The position numbers and the translations under genes are program-made. Of a stretch of DNA of 64,000 nt, positions 18,159-28,857 are shown one piece after another. Numbering within the stretch: position 1 is the stretch's first letter; every line of letters begins with the position of its first letter. Source of the stretch: Streptomyces actinomycinicus. Its GTDB lineage: Bacteria > Actinomycetota > Actinomycetes > Streptomycetales > Streptomycetaceae. The notes beneath the pieces were generated by a model. The model had not been told where the DNA came from, searched no databases, and saw nothing but the letters and a program-made list of their open reading frames with translations. The stretch is taken from contig NZ_JAERRK010000006.1 of the NCBI RefSeq assembly GCF_016741775.1, positions 248,001-312,000 on the forward strand. Direction: 5' to 3'.

Positions 18159-18371
18159 ATGCGAGAGATCTTCGCGGGGCTGCCGTGGTGGGTGAAGTGG
18201 GTCGCGGTGCCGGTCATCGCCCTGGTCGTGTTCGGCGGCCTCATAGCGCATGTGGTCGGGCTCGTGATCAGCCTGCTGTTCAAGGTGCTCGTCTTCGTCG
18301 CCCTGGTCGGCGGACTGATCTACGTCGTGCGCAAGTTCACGGGGAACTCCTCGTCACGCAGCGACTGGTGA
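18159..18371 (+). CDS. Small membrane protein (DUF5326 type)
   Basis: 70-residue protein almost entirely made of two hydrophobic helices (WWVKWVAVPVIALVVFGGLIA and VISLLFKVLVFVALVGGLIYVV) with a short charged tail NSSSRSDW. ATG 18159 follows AAGGACGAGGG; an in-frame ATG at 18114 lacks an RBS. A streptomycete-specific small protein family as I recall it; function unknown. Confidence 0.75.
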   Translation: MREIFAGLPWWVKWVAVPVIALVVFGGLIAHVVGLVISLLFKVLVFVALVGGLIYVVRKFTGNSSSRSDW

Positions 18372-18481
18372 GGCGTACGGGGGACCGGTGACCGGTGAGG
18401 GGACCACCGATTCCCTCGGGCGAGGGAAGTTTCGGCGGGAGCCGTCTGCGCGGAGTGAGGGACGGTTAAAGTCCGGAACTC

Positions 18482-18504
18482 CCCACGGGATCCGGCCCCG
18501 TGGG
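18482..18504 (+). terminator. Hairpin terminator before ssgR
   Basis: CCCACGGG (18482-18489) pairs with CCCGTGGG (18497-18504) around 7 bases, 110 bases after the small membrane gene and 68 before the ssgR start. Confidence 0.6.
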
Positions 18505-18571
18505 CGGCGCAGACCCCCCTCCGTGCTCTTCGTCCGCACGGGCTGCCCCCTCGCGCTTCGGGAGTGACCCC

Positions 18572-19462
18572 TTGGCCTCGGTTGACACCGCACCGGCAGA
18601 ACCCCACGCACCCCCCACCGCTCCGCGCTCCTGCGCACCACCCGGCCAGCCTCCGGCTCCTCTCGCGGTCGTCCCCGGGCAGACGCGTGCGGAGGACGCC
18701 CCGGGCCCACCGGCCACCGCGACACTCATCGGATCCGTCCAGCGCGCCATGCGCCTGCTGGAGGCCGTCGCCGCCCATCCCTACGGCGCTCCCGCCAAAC
18801 AGCTCGCCCGCGAGACCCGTCTCGCCCTGCCCACGGCGTACCACCTGCTGCGCACCCTCGTGCACGAGGGCTATCTGCAGCGCGAGAAAGGGCTGTTCTT
18901 CCTGGGCGACGCGGCGGCGCGGCTCGCCGGCAGCGGAGTGCAGCAGAAACGTCGCAGCATGGTGGCGGACACGCTCGCGCACTGGCGCGATTCCATCGGT
19001 GTGCCGATGTACTACGCGGTGTACCGGGACGGGGAGATCGAGGTCATGTGTGTCTCCGACTCCCGCGAGGTGCCCGCCGTCGAGGAGTGGGCCGACTTCC
19101 GTGAGACCGGCCACGCGCACGCCATCGGGCAGTGCCTGCTCTCCCAGTTGGACGAGGACGCCCGGCGCGACCACCTGACCCGCTATCCCGTGCAGCCCCT
19201 GACGTCGTACACCGTGCGGGACAACGACGCGCTGCTGCGCCGGCTGTCCCGGCTGCGGCGCATGGAACCGGTGGTGGAGCGGCAGGAGTACGCCCTGGGG
19301 TCGGTCTGCGCGGCAGTCCCGATCACGGTCGGCACGACCGCGGCCACCATGGCCATCTCCCTCCCCGCTCAGCACGCCGACCGGCTGTTGCCCGCGGCGC
19401 ACCGGCTGCAGACCGAGATCGGGCGGCATCTGGGCTCGCTCGCGCTCTCTATCAGTATCTGA
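18572..19462 (+). CDS. ssgR: SsgR, IclR-family activator of ssgA
   Basis: IclR-type regulator, 296 residues from the TTG at 18572, which has GGGAG 7 bases before it. The winged helix spans about residues 55-110 (RAMRLLEAVAAHPYG, LARETRLALPTAYHLLRTLV), followed by the IclR effector domain (about 130-295). Residues 1-52 are a Pro/Ala-rich disordered tail; published SsgR is shorter, so translation might start nearer MRLLEAV. In S. coelicolor SsgR switches on ssgA at the onset of sporulation; ssgA lies directly downstream, 101 bases away. Confidence 0.9.
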   Translation: MASVDTAPAEPHAPPTAPRSCAPPGQPPAPLAVVPGQTRAEDAPGPPATATLIGSVQRAMRLLEAVAAHPYGAPAKQLARETRLALPTAYHLLRTLVHEGYLQREKGLFFLGDAAARLAGSGVQQKRRSMVADTLAHWRDSIGVPMYYAVYRDGEIEVMCVSDSREVPAVEEWADFRETGHAHAIGQCLLSQLDEDARRDHLTRYPVQPLTSYTVRDNDALLRRLSRLRRMEPVVERQEYALGSVCAAVPITVGTTAATMAISLPAQHADRLLPAAHRLQTEIGRHLGSLALSISI

Positions 19463-19563
19463 AAACTTACTCCTTGTGATCTGTCGTGTACGTTCAGCAA
19501 GATTTGACCGCGGTTTAGAGGATCAAACCCGGCCAGTCGACGTCATATGACGGGGTATAGGCG
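19463..19563 (+). promoter_or_regulatory. ssgA promoter region
   Basis: A 100-base AT-richer gap. It contains TTGTGATCTGTCG and TTTAGAGGATC segments and GACGGGGTATAGG just before the ssgA start. In S. coelicolor ssgA is transcribed from its own SsgR-dependent promoter; the SsgR site should lie here, but I cannot define it. Confidence 0.5.
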
Positions 19564-20001
19564 ATGCGCGAGTCCGTACAAGCAGAAGTCCTGATGAGCT
19601 TTCTCGTATCGGAGGAGCTCTCCTTCCGCATTCCCGTGGAGTTGCGTTACGAGACCTATGATCCTTATGCCGTACGACTCACTTTTCATTTGCCCGGCGA
19701 TGCCCCGGTCACCTGGGCCTTCGGGCGGGAACTGTTGATCGACGGGGTCGGCCGGCCGTGCGGGGAGGGTGATGTGCACATCTCTCCCGTCGATTCCGAG
19801 GTGTTGGGCGAGGTGCTGATCCGGCTTCAGGTCGGTTCCGATCAGGCGCTGTTCCGCTCCTCGGCGCCGCCGCTCGTTGCCTTTCTCGACCGGACGGACA
19901 AACTCGTGCCGCTCGGGCAGGAGGGTGCGCTGGCCGATTTCGACGCTCATCTCGACGAGGCCCTGGACCGCATCCTGGCCGAGGAACAGAGCGCCGGCTG
20001 A
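19564..20001 (+). CDS. ssgA: SsgA, sporulation-specific cell division activator
   Basis: 145-residue founder of the SsgA-like protein family, found only in morphologically complex actinomycetes. It localises to future septum and tip sites and, through SsgB, positions FtsZ in sporulation-specific division. Family core: SFLVSEELSFRIPVELRYE (about 12-30), PVTWAFGRELL (about 50-60), VAFLDRTDKLVPLGQE (about 106-121). The ATG at 19564 gives the MRESVQAEV start I recall for other SsgA proteins; MSFLVSEE at 19594 is an alternative. Activated by the upstream ssgR. Confidence 0.95.
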   Translation: MRESVQAEVLMSFLVSEELSFRIPVELRYETYDPYAVRLTFHLPGDAPVTWAFGRELLIDGVGRPCGEGDVHISPVDSEVLGEVLIRLQVGSDQALFRSSAPPLVAFLDRTDKLVPLGQEGALADFDAHLDEALDRILAEEQSAG

Positions 20002-20064
20002 AGCGTTACGGCAGGGGACCCCCGGTGCTCCGCAGGATCCCGGCGAAACCTGCAGTAACGCTTC
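20000..20064. repeat. Long inverted repeat after ssgA
   Basis: GAAGCGTTAC-g-GCAGG (20000-20015) is complementary to CCTGC-a-GTAACGCTTC (20049-20064), 15 of 16 paired, with a 33-base loop. It starts inside the ssgA stop codon and lies in the convergent gap with the YibE/F gene, so it is probably a bidirectional terminator or RNA-stability element. Confidence 0.7.
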
Positions 20065-20096
20065 TGCGGCTGGCGGTCGGCGATCGGCCTCCGGGA

Positions 20097-21506
20097 TCAC
20101 CGCTTCCGGCGCCGCCCCCGGCCGCCACGCGCCGGTACCGTCCGGGCCCCTGCCGTCGCGGGGCCCCCGGGGCCGGTCCGGTCGGCGGACACCACCAGTG
20201 CGGCCAGCACGGTGGTGACCGGGACCGAGGCGACGAGACCGATGGAACCCACCAGGGTGCGCACGATCTCCTCGGCCACCAGTTCGCTGTTGGCCACGGT
20301 ACCCACACTGCTCTGCGCGATGGAGAACAGCAGCAGCAGGGGCAGCGCGGCTCCGGCGTACGCGAGCACGAGGGTGTTGACCACGGAGGCGATGTGGTCG
20401 CGACCGATGCGGATGGCCGCCCGGTACAGCCCGCGCCAGCCCATCGCCGGGTTGGCCTCGTGCAGTTCCCAGACGGCCGAGGTCTGCGTCACCGTCACGT
20501 CGTCCAGCACGCCGAGCGAACCGATGATGACGCCGGCCAGCAGCAGGCCGCTCATGTCGATCGACGGATACAGCCCGTGGATCAGACCGGTGTTGTCGTC
20601 CGTGTTGCCGGTGAGGGCGGCCCAGCCGATGAACAGCGAGCCGAGCACACCGATGAGGGACAGCGAGATCAGCGTGCCGAGCACCGCCACCGAGGTGCGG
20701 GCTGACAGGCCGTGGCACATGTACAGGGCGATCAGCATGATGGCGCTCGACCCCACCACGGCCACGACCAGCGGGTTCGAACCCTGCAGGATGGCGGGCA
20801 GGATGAACAGGGTCAGTACCAGGAAGCTCACGGCCAGAGCGACGAGTGCCATGACACCGCGCAGCCGGCCCACCACCACGACAGCGACGGCGAAGATCCC
20901 CGCGAGCAGCGCCATGGGGAACTTCCGGTTCACATCAGTCACCGAGTACTGCAGTTCCTTCGGTGCCGCGGGCTCGTAGGCGACCACGACCTTGTCGCCC
21001 TCGTGGAGCTGGCGCGACTGGTCCGGCTGCACGATCTCGGTGAACGTACGGTCCGCGTCCTTGCCGGTGTCCACCCGGACGGTCGCCTTCTTGCAGGTCC
21101 CGCCGGCCTCCTGTGCTGCGGGGGTGCCCTCGGTCGCGGCGGGGCTGCTGCCGGACGCGTTCACCGACTTGCAGCTGACCTCGACGACCCGGGTGACCGT
21201 GGCCTGCTGGGTCTGCCGGTCGAAGCCGACGCCGGTGGGCTTGTGCGACGGGGCTCCTCCGGGCCAGAGCACCACGAGGCCGACGATCACTGCGGCGGTG
21301 AACGGCACCAGGACGGCCGCGATGACCTTGCGCAGGTGCTTGGACACGGGCGTGGCCGGGCCATGGCTGTGCGAGTGGCCGTGGCTGTGCGGCCGGCCGT
21401 GGAGGCTCCCGCCACCGGTTGCGTGGTCATGCCCGGTGCCCTGTGCGGTGGCCTCCCGTCGGTCCGGCTCGGGCGGCTGGTGGGAGTACTGCTCCATCCT
21501 GGTCAC
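20097..21506 (-). CDS. YibE/F family membrane protein with His-rich N-terminus
   Basis: About 469 residues (GTG 21506; ATG 21497 is equally possible, neither with a good RBS). A histidine-rich cytoplasmic N-tail (HDHATGGG, HGRPHSHGHSHSHG, about residues 28-50) precedes a first helix, an extracytoplasmic domain with paired cysteines (VEVSCKSVN, GGTCKKATV, about 110-145), and then a block of about seven to eight helices typical of YibE/F (RKFPMALLAGIFAVAVVVVG onward; GVLDDVTVTQTSAVWEL near residue 340). The family function is unknown; the His tail suggests metal binding. Confidence 0.8.
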   Translation of the reverse strand: MTRMEQYSHQPPEPDRREATAQGTGHDHATGGGSLHGRPHSHGHSHSHGPATPVSKHLRKVIAAVLVPFTAAVIVGLVVLWPGGAPSHKPTGVGFDRQTQQATVTRVVEVSCKSVNASGSSPAATEGTPAAQEAGGTCKKATVRVDTGKDADRTFTEIVQPDQSRQLHEGDKVVVAYEPAAPKELQYSVTDVNRKFPMALLAGIFAVAVVVVGRLRGVMALVALAVSFLVLTLFILPAILQGSNPLVVAVVGSSAIMLIALYMCHGLSARTSVAVLGTLISLSLIGVLGSLFIGWAALTGNTDDNTGLIHGLYPSIDMSGLLLAGVIIGSLGVLDDVTVTQTSAVWELHEANPAMGWRGLYRAAIRIGRDHIASVVNTLVLAYAGAALPLLLLFSIAQSSVGTVANSELVAEEIVRTLVGSIGLVASVPVTTVLAALVVSADRTGPGGPATAGARTVPARGGRGRRRKR

Positions 21507-21589
21507 CGCCAGATCATCGCAAGAACGGTGGGGGCCCACTGTTCAGCACGCCACACATGACGCTAGCGTGGAGGCACCTTTGCACACGC

Positions 21590-23532
<1,943 letters not shown>

Positions 23533-23652
23533 CACCCGCACGGTGAACGCACGCACGGTGAACTCGCCGCTCCGGCCGGTCCGTCGACGGGCGGCTGGTG
23601 CGGCGGGCTCACGCCGTGCGTGGGCGCGAGGCGGGGCCCCTGCGGGCCGGGG

Positions 23653-24513
23653 TTATTCGGGCTGGTGCTCCGGGCCGCCGAAGTCCGGGCTCGTGTAGTC
23701 GGGACTGGTGAAGCTCGGGCGGCCGGACCCGGTGCCGTCCTCGGGGCTGCTGAAGCCGGGGCGGCCGTAGCCGAGGCGGGGCATGCGGCCGGTCTGGGCG
23801 GGTGGTGCCGTGTGGGGCACGGCGGCCTGGCCCGGCTCGGCGAGTGCCTCGCACAGGAAGGGCAGGATGCCGCGCTCCAGCAGAGCCTCCCGCCAGGCCT
23901 CTCTGGCCCTGTCCAGTTCCTGGTGCGCGGTGTCGTGGGCGCGGGCGTCCGCCGAGGTGCTGTTGCGCAATGCGGTGAGCAGCAGCCCGACGGCGGCGAC
24001 GAGGATCGTCAGTGCGGTCAGGCCACCGAACACCCAGCCGGTGGTGAGCATGGTCCGGGCGAAGGTCTGGCCCGGGTCCAGCATCTTCAGGATGTAGCCG
24101 ACGAGCAGGAAGAGGACCGCTGCGGTTCCGGACAGGAGGGGTGCGAGGACGGCGATGACCGCGACGGCGCCCGCCCCGGTGCTTTCGGCGGCCTCGTCGA
24201 TGGTCGTGGCCACGGCCTGGGCGGGTGAACCGGGTTCCACGGCGGATGAGTTGTCGGTGGTGGCCGACGGGACGGACAGCGCCGGATGGCGCAGTTCGTC
24301 GCGGAGCCTGACGTAGTACTGGTACTCGGCCGCTGCGGCTTCCGTGATCAGGGCGCTGGCGTTGAGCGCCATGGTGCGCAGTTGCTCGGGGTTGAGCCGC
24401 TGTCCGACAGCGGCCAGTTCCGGTCGGTGTGGTGCGGAGCGCAGCGCCTCATCGAGGATCCGCTCGAATTCCTGGCGGTCCTCGCTCTGCAGGTACTGCG
24501 GAACGCTGTTCAT
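23653..24513 (-). CDS. Two-helix membrane protein with SPD-rich tail
   Basis: 286-residue protein with a soluble helical N-terminal half (about 1-100), two membrane helices (VAVIAVLAPLLSGTAAVLFLLVGYIL near 125-150 and TTGWVFGGLTALTILVAAVGLLL near 165-187), a charged helical segment, and a C-tail rich in Gly/Pro/Ser with repeated SPD/SPE elements (FSSPEDG, FTSPDYTSPDFGG). ATG 24513 follows GGGGGA. Function unknown; resembles streptomycete-specific proteins next to thiC. Confidence 0.7.
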   Translation of the reverse strand: MNSVPQYLQSEDRQEFERILDEALRSAPHRPELAAVGQRLNPEQLRTMALNASALITEAAAAEYQYYVRLRDELRHPALSVPSATTDNSSAVEPGSPAQAVATTIDEAAESTGAGAVAVIAVLAPLLSGTAAVLFLLVGYILKMLDPGQTFARTMLTTGWVFGGLTALTILVAAVGLLLTALRNSTSADARAHDTAHQELDRAREAWREALLERGILPFLCEALAEPGQAAVPHTAPPAQTGRMPRLGYGRPGFSSPEDGTGSGRPSFTSPDYTSPDFGGPEHQPE

Positions 24514-24700
24514 GTGCATCCCCCGGTGCTCCGTAGGGCTTGGGGCTCGCACGCCGGCGAGCCGTCGGGCAGAAACGGAGGGGAGCCTGCTACGGATAAG
24601 CCGATGGTAGAGCCGTGACGGCGCACGGTGACAGGGGATTGCCGGAAATTGCGCTCCGGCCTGCGCGTACGCAGCCGGAGAACGCCTGCCCGCTTAACGC

Positions 24701-25786
24701 TCAGGCATCCAGGGGAAGTTGCTGGACCAGTAGCTTTCCGGCCATGGTCACTCCGCCGTCCATGGCGATGGCGAGCCCGTCCGCGTAGACGTGCGGACCG
24801 TCGACGGCGGGACCGGCGCTCTCCTCGCCCTCCTCGGAGCCGACCTCGCCGAGCAGGTAGGGAATGGGGCTGTGGCCGTGAACGACCCGGGTGCCGCCGT
24901 ACGTATCGAGGAGGGAGCGCACGGCGTCGGCGCCACCCTCGTCACGGAAGGAGAAGCGCTTGGTGAACTTCCGGAACAGGTCCCAGACCTCGTCGGCGTC
25001 GTTACGGGTGATGGTCTCGCGGACCGTGTCGTTGACCGCCTCGATCGAGTCGCCGTAGTCGAGGTAGGCCGTGGTGTCGGAGTGGATCAGCAAGTAGCCG
25101 TCGACCTCCTCGACGGCGTCCAGGCGGGCCATCCACTGCAGGTGGTGGTCCTGGAGGCGGTCCATGTCGGTCTTCTGGCCGCCGTTGAGCAGCCAGGCCG
25201 CCTGGAAGGTGGCGGTGCCCGCGCCGGAGTTGACGGGGGTGTCGCCGAACCGCTTGGCGCCGAGCAGGAGCAGCTCGTGGTTGCCCATGAGCGCCTTGCA
25301 GTAGCCGCCCGCCGCGGCGGCCTCGGCGGACAGCCGCATGACCAGGTCGATCACGCCGATGCCGTCCGGGCCACGGTCGGTGAAGTCGCCGAGGAACCAC
25401 AGCCGGGTCGTGCCGGCGCACCATTGGCCGGATGCGTCGATCAGGCCCTGCTCCCGCAGGGCGGCCATCAGGTCGTCCAGGTAGCCGTGGACGTCACCGA
25501 CGACGTAGAGCGGTCCGGGGCCGGCCGCGGGCTGCGGGGCCGGGGCGGCAGGGGCGGGAGCCGGTTCGACGGGGACCTGGACGGTGTCACCGCGGTTGAT
25601 GACGGGCAGGTCGCGCTGGGTGGGGGTGTAGCCCTCGGGGTACGCCTCTTCGGCGGGCGGTACGACATCGCCCGGGTGGACGCTACTGACATACGGACCG
25701 GTCTCGTGGACGTACGCGGGTACCCGGAAGTCGCGCAGCGTCGCCGTCCGCTCCACCTCGGGTCCCTGACCGGCCCCCTGAGTCAT
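24701..25786 (-). CDS. PPP-type metallophosphatase
   Basis: 361-residue calcineurin-like phosphoesterase. Metal and catalytic motifs are in order: GDVHGYL (about 96-102), GDFTDRGPDG (about 128-137, GDxxDRG), GNHELLLL (about 168-175), and VHGHSPIPY (about 303-311, HGH). That set is that of the PPP family (Ser/Thr phosphatases and ApaH). Residues 1-90 are a Pro-rich extension with PAPAPAAPAP. ATG 25786 follows GGAGGGG. It is probably cytoplasmic; the substrate, whether phosphoprotein or dinucleotide, is open. Confidence 0.85.
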   Translation of the reverse strand: MTQGAGQGPEVERTATLRDFRVPAYVHETGPYVSSVHPGDVVPPAEEAYPEGYTPTQRDLPVINRGDTVQVPVEPAPAPAAPAPQPAAGPGPLYVVGDVHGYLDDLMAALREQGLIDASGQWCAGTTRLWFLGDFTDRGPDGIGVIDLVMRLSAEAAAAGGYCKALMGNHELLLLGAKRFGDTPVNSGAGTATFQAAWLLNGGQKTDMDRLQDHHLQWMARLDAVEEVDGYLLIHSDTTAYLDYGDSIEAVNDTVRETITRNDADEVWDLFRKFTKRFSFRDEGGADAVRSLLDTYGGTRVVHGHSPIPYLLGEVGSEEGEESAGPAVDGPHVYADGLAIAMDGGVTMAGKLLVQQLPLDA

Positions 25787-26151
25787 CAGACCCCTCCACC
25801 ATTGCGCCGCATCTGCACCGCTTCGGACTGCCTGGTCGCAGCGGTCCGCGGTGTCGTGGGCCCATCATAGGAATGCGCGTCGCGCCGTGTGATGACCCAG
25901 GGGTGGTGAATCGGAACAAGGCTCTGGTTCACCGCGGCTTTCGCCCCATTTGGGCAGGTGTTGGTCCCGCAATCGGCCGACCGGATCCGCGCTCGGCCGA
26001 TCTTCCGGCCCATCGGTCACCGGTCGCCCGGACTGTTTCCGCCTCGTGCCGGACCGTTCCTTCACTGCGCTGACCGCCGGCGCCCACCGGCCGGGCCCTG
26101 CATCGGCCGATGGATGCGCGGGACGGTGTACGGCGCCCGTCCCGTCCGGAC
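25787..26151. promoter_or_regulatory. Intergenic region upstream of the phosphatase
   Basis: About 365 bases without a convincing gene. The palindrome TCGGCCGA occurs three times (near 25974, 26002 and 26103), and GGTGAA/TTCACC at about 25903-25933 forms a loose hairpin. These are the only structures I see; the phosphatase promoter should lie in the first 100 bases. Confidence 0.35.
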
Positions 26152-26185
26152 GCCCCGTGCCCCGAGCCCCCTCGGGGCACGGGGC
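26152..26185 (-). terminator. Strong terminator after the LacI gene
   Basis: GCCCCGTGCCCCGAG (26152-26166) and CTCGGGGCACGGGGC (26171-26185) form a perfect 15-bp stem with a CCCC loop, 15 bases past the stop of the leftward regulator gene. Confidence 0.9.
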
Positions 26186-26199
26186 ACGGGGCGCCGGGG

Positions 26200-27312
26200 C
26201 TACTTCTCGTCCGGTGTCCGGGGCGGGCTGACCGTCGTGCGTGGCGGGCGTCGCTGCGAGGAGGTGCGCACGATCAGCTCGGTCGGTATCACCTGCTCGA
26301 CCGGCCGGTCCGCCTCGACGTTCTCGATGGCGTCGATGAGGAGCTGGACGACCGCGGTACCGATGCGGCGCGGCTTCAGCGAGAGCGTGGTGATGGGCGG
26401 CTCGGTGCTGGCGTACACCGTCGACTCGCTGCAGCACACCAGCAGCAGGTCCTCCGGTACGCGCAGTCCGTAACGGCGGGCGGCGGCGAGCAGGTCGGTG
26501 CCGTTGGGGTCGAACAGGCCGTACACGGCGTCGGGCCGGTCGGGCCGGGCGAGCAGCCGGTCGGCGGCGACGGCGCCGGCGCAGGGGTCGTGCGCCGGAT
26601 AGGCCTCGTAGACGGGGTCCTGCCCGACCCGCTCGCACCAGTGCAGGTAGGCAGAGGTCGACAGGTGGGTGTAGGTGTCGGTCGAGGTGCCGGTGAGCAG
26701 GCCGATCCGCCGGGCGCCGGCATCGGCGAGGTGGTCGAGGATGTCGAGCACGGCGGCCTCGTGGTCGTTGTCGACCCAGGCGGTGACGGGCAGCGCCCCG
26801 GCCGGGCGGCCGTCGGAGACGACCGGCAGGCCCTGCCGGACCAGCTCGCTGACCACGGGATCCTGGTCGGAGGGATCGATGACGATCGTGCCGTCCAGGG
26901 CGACGTTGGACCAGACGTCGTGGCGGGAGGTCGCGGGCAGGATGACCAGGGCGTAGCCGCGGGCGAGGGCGGCCGAGGTGGCGGCCCGGGCCATCTCGGC
27001 GAAGTAGGCGAACTCGGTGAAGGTGAAAGGTTCATCCCCGTACGTCGTCACCGTCAGGCCGATCAGACCCGACTTGCCGGTACGGAGGGTGCGGGCGGCG
27101 GCCGAGGGGCGGTACCCCAGCCGGTCGGCGACCTCGCGGACATGGCGCCGGGTGGCGTCCGGGAGCCGGCCCTTGCCGTTGAGGGCGTCGGAGACGGTCG
27201 TGATGGAGACCCCGGCTGCGGCGGCGACATCTCTGATGCCCGCTCGGCCCGGCCGACTTCCTCGACGTGAGGTTTCCGCGCGGCTCACCTGGTGCTTCCC
27301 TGCTGCTGTCAT
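26200..27312 (-). CDS. LacI-family transcriptional regulator
   Basis: 370 residues from ATG 27312, or 362 from GTG 27288, which has AGGGAA 7 bases upstream and may be the true start. The N-terminal helix-turn-helix IRDVAAAAGVSITTVSDALNG leads to the hinge and a periplasmic-binding-like sugar domain (about 85-350, with the typical DNDHEAA and RIGLLTG segments). No carbohydrate genes are adjacent: it stands alone between a phosphatase and hisC, so its target is not evident. Confidence 0.88.
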   Translation of the reverse strand: MTAAGKHQVSRAETSRRGSRPGRAGIRDVAAAAGVSITTVSDALNGKGRLPDATRRHVREVADRLGYRPSAAARTLRTGKSGLIGLTVTTYGDEPFTFTEFAYFAEMARAATSAALARGYALVILPATSRHDVWSNVALDGTIVIDPSDQDPVVSELVRQGLPVVSDGRPAGALPVTAWVDNDHEAAVLDILDHLADAGARRIGLLTGTSTDTYTHLSTSAYLHWCERVGQDPVYEAYPAHDPCAGAVAADRLLARPDRPDAVYGLFDPNGTDLLAAARRYGLRVPEDLLLVCCSESTVYASTEPPITTLSLKPRRIGTAVVQLLIDAIENVEADRPVEQVIPTELIVRTSSQRRPPRTTVSPPRTPDEK

Positions 27313-27764
27313 GGCGAGCCGATAGTAGGGCTCATGTGGTGGGGTAGTGCGGACGCATATGCACGCATTGACAGGCACGTTTCTGCATGGTCATAGACCA
27401 TCAACTTCCTTCGAAAAGAAGGCAGTTGATGAGACAGAGGATAAGACGTGTCTTGTCGACGCGTATGGACCTGCCAAGTGCCCGATGTCTCGAAGAGGTC
27501 TCAACTCACCTTCACGAGGGATGCGCGCCACGGCGCAAGCCACCGGCGCATAGATATATGTACGGCGCGCCCCCTGAAACGTACGCCTTCGTACAGTGAT
27601 GCCCCTGATGCCCGTGGGACGGACGAGGTCCAGCTGCTCAGGAGGTCACCTCCCGGGGCCTGCCGTCCCGCACCTGTTCGCAGCGGAGCCGAATCCTCAT
27701 AAGGTGAGGAGTATTGGAAGCCGGCGGTGTCGACGGGCCGCCGGTGGTCGCGAGGAGGACTGCG
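27313..27764. promoter_or_regulatory. Long low-GC gap between lacI and hisC
   Basis: About 450 bases with base composition clearly less GC-rich than the neighbours in 27340-27610, including GCATAGATATATGTACGG near 27548. The only clear structure is the hairpin at 27399-27431 listed separately. The final part holds the hisC RBS GAGGAGG. No reading frame with Streptomyces-like third-position bias is evident; it may be a relic of a lost element or a small RNA locus. Confidence 0.45.
27399..27431. terminator. AT-rich hairpin of unknown role
   Basis: CATCAACT-t-CCTTC (27399-27412) pairs with GAAGG-c-AGTTGATG (27418-27431) around GAAAA, 13 of 14 matched. The A-rich loop and low GC are atypical here. 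It could end a small transcript in either direction. Confidence 0.55.
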
Positions 27765-28844
27765 GTGAGCGAGACGAGCCCCAAGCTGCGCGCCGAGCTG
27801 GAGGGAATTCCCACCTACAAGCCGGGCAAGCCCGCCGCGGCCGGCGGACCGGTCGCCTACAAGCTGTCCTCGAACGAGAACCCGTACCCGCCGCTGCCCG
27901 GTGTGCTGGAGACCGTGACCGCGGCGGCCGGCAACTTCAACCGCTACCCGGATCTGGCCTGCACCGGGCTGGTCGCCGAGCTGTCGGACCGATTCGGTGT
28001 CCCGCTCGCCGACCTGGCCACCGGTACCGGCTCGGTGGGTATCGCGCAGCAGCTCGTGCAGGCCACCAGCGGACCGGGTGACGAGGTGATCTACGCCTGG
28101 CGGTCGTTCGAGGCGTACCCGATCGTCACGCAGATCAGTGGCGCCCGGTCGGTGCAGGTGCCGCTCACGCCCGGTGATGTGCACGACCTGGACGCGATGG
28201 CGGACGCGATCACCGACCGGACGCGGTTGATTTTCGTCTGCAATCCCAACAACCCGACCGGCACGGTGGTGCGGCGGGCGGAGCTGGAGCAGTTCCTCGA
28301 CCGGGTGCCCGACGATGTGCTCGTGGTGCTGGACGAGGCTTACCGGGAGTTCATCCGCGACCCCGAGGTGCCCGACGGTGTCGAGCTGTACCGGAAGCGG
28401 CCCAACGTGTGTGTCCTGCGGACCTTCTCCAAGGCGTACGGGCTGGCAGGCCTGCGTGTCGGCTTCGCGATCGCTCACGAGCCGGTGGCGGCGGCGCTGC
28501 GCAAGACGGCGGTGCCGTTCGGAGTGAGCCAGCTCGCCCAGGAGGCGGCGATCGCGTCGCTGCGGGCGGAGGACGAACTGCTGGGCCGCGTCGGCTCGCT
28601 GGTGTGCGAGCGCACGCGCGTGGTCGACGCGCTGCGGGCCCAGGGCTGGACGGTGCCCGAGACGCAGGCCAACTTCGTGTGGCTGCGGCTGGGGGAGCGC
28701 ACGGTCGCGTTCGCACAGGCCTGTGAGGACCACGGTGTGGTGATCCGGCCGTTCCCGGGCGAGGGTGTGCGGGTGACGGTCGGGGAGGCCGAGGCGAACG
28801 ACATCTTCCTGAAGGTCGCGGAGGCGTACCGCAAGGAGCTGTAG
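27765..28844 (+). CDS. hisC: Histidinol-phosphate/aromatic aminotransferase
   Basis: 359-residue fold-I aminotransferase. Marks: [15 protein letters not shown] (about 32-46), [11 protein letters not shown] (about 161-171), VLDEAYREF (about 190-198) and [16 protein letters not shown] with the PLP lysine at about residue 221. HisC converts imidazole-acetol phosphate to histidinol phosphate with glutamate; stand-alone copies outside the his operon can also serve Phe/Tyr synthesis. GTG 27765 follows GAGGAGG. This is likely the second, unlinked hisC copy, since no other his genes are near. Confidence 0.88.
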   Translation: MSETSPKLRAELEGIPTYKPGKPAAAGGPVAYKLSSNENPYPPLPGVLETVTAAAGNFNRYPDLACTGLVAELSDRFGVPLADLATGTGSVGIAQQLVQATSGPGDEVIYAWRSFEAYPIVTQISGARSVQVPLTPGDVHDLDAMADAITDRTRLIFVCNPNNPTGTVVRRAELEQFLDRVPDDVLVVLDEAYREFIRDPEVPDGVELYRKRPNVCVLRTFSKAYGLAGLRVGFAIAHEPVAAALRKTAVPFGVSQLAQEAAIASLRAEDELLGRVGSLVCERTRVVDALRAQGWTVPETQANFVWLRLGERTVAFAQACEDHGVVIRPFPGEGVRVTVGEAEANDIFLKVAEAYRKEL

Positions 28845-28857
28845 TCCGGCGGCAGCT

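Noticed and set aside
25900..25940. GGTGAA..TTCACC region examined as a possible tRNA or att site
   Set aside because: No T-loop GTTCRANNC and no cloverleaf; only a loose hairpin.
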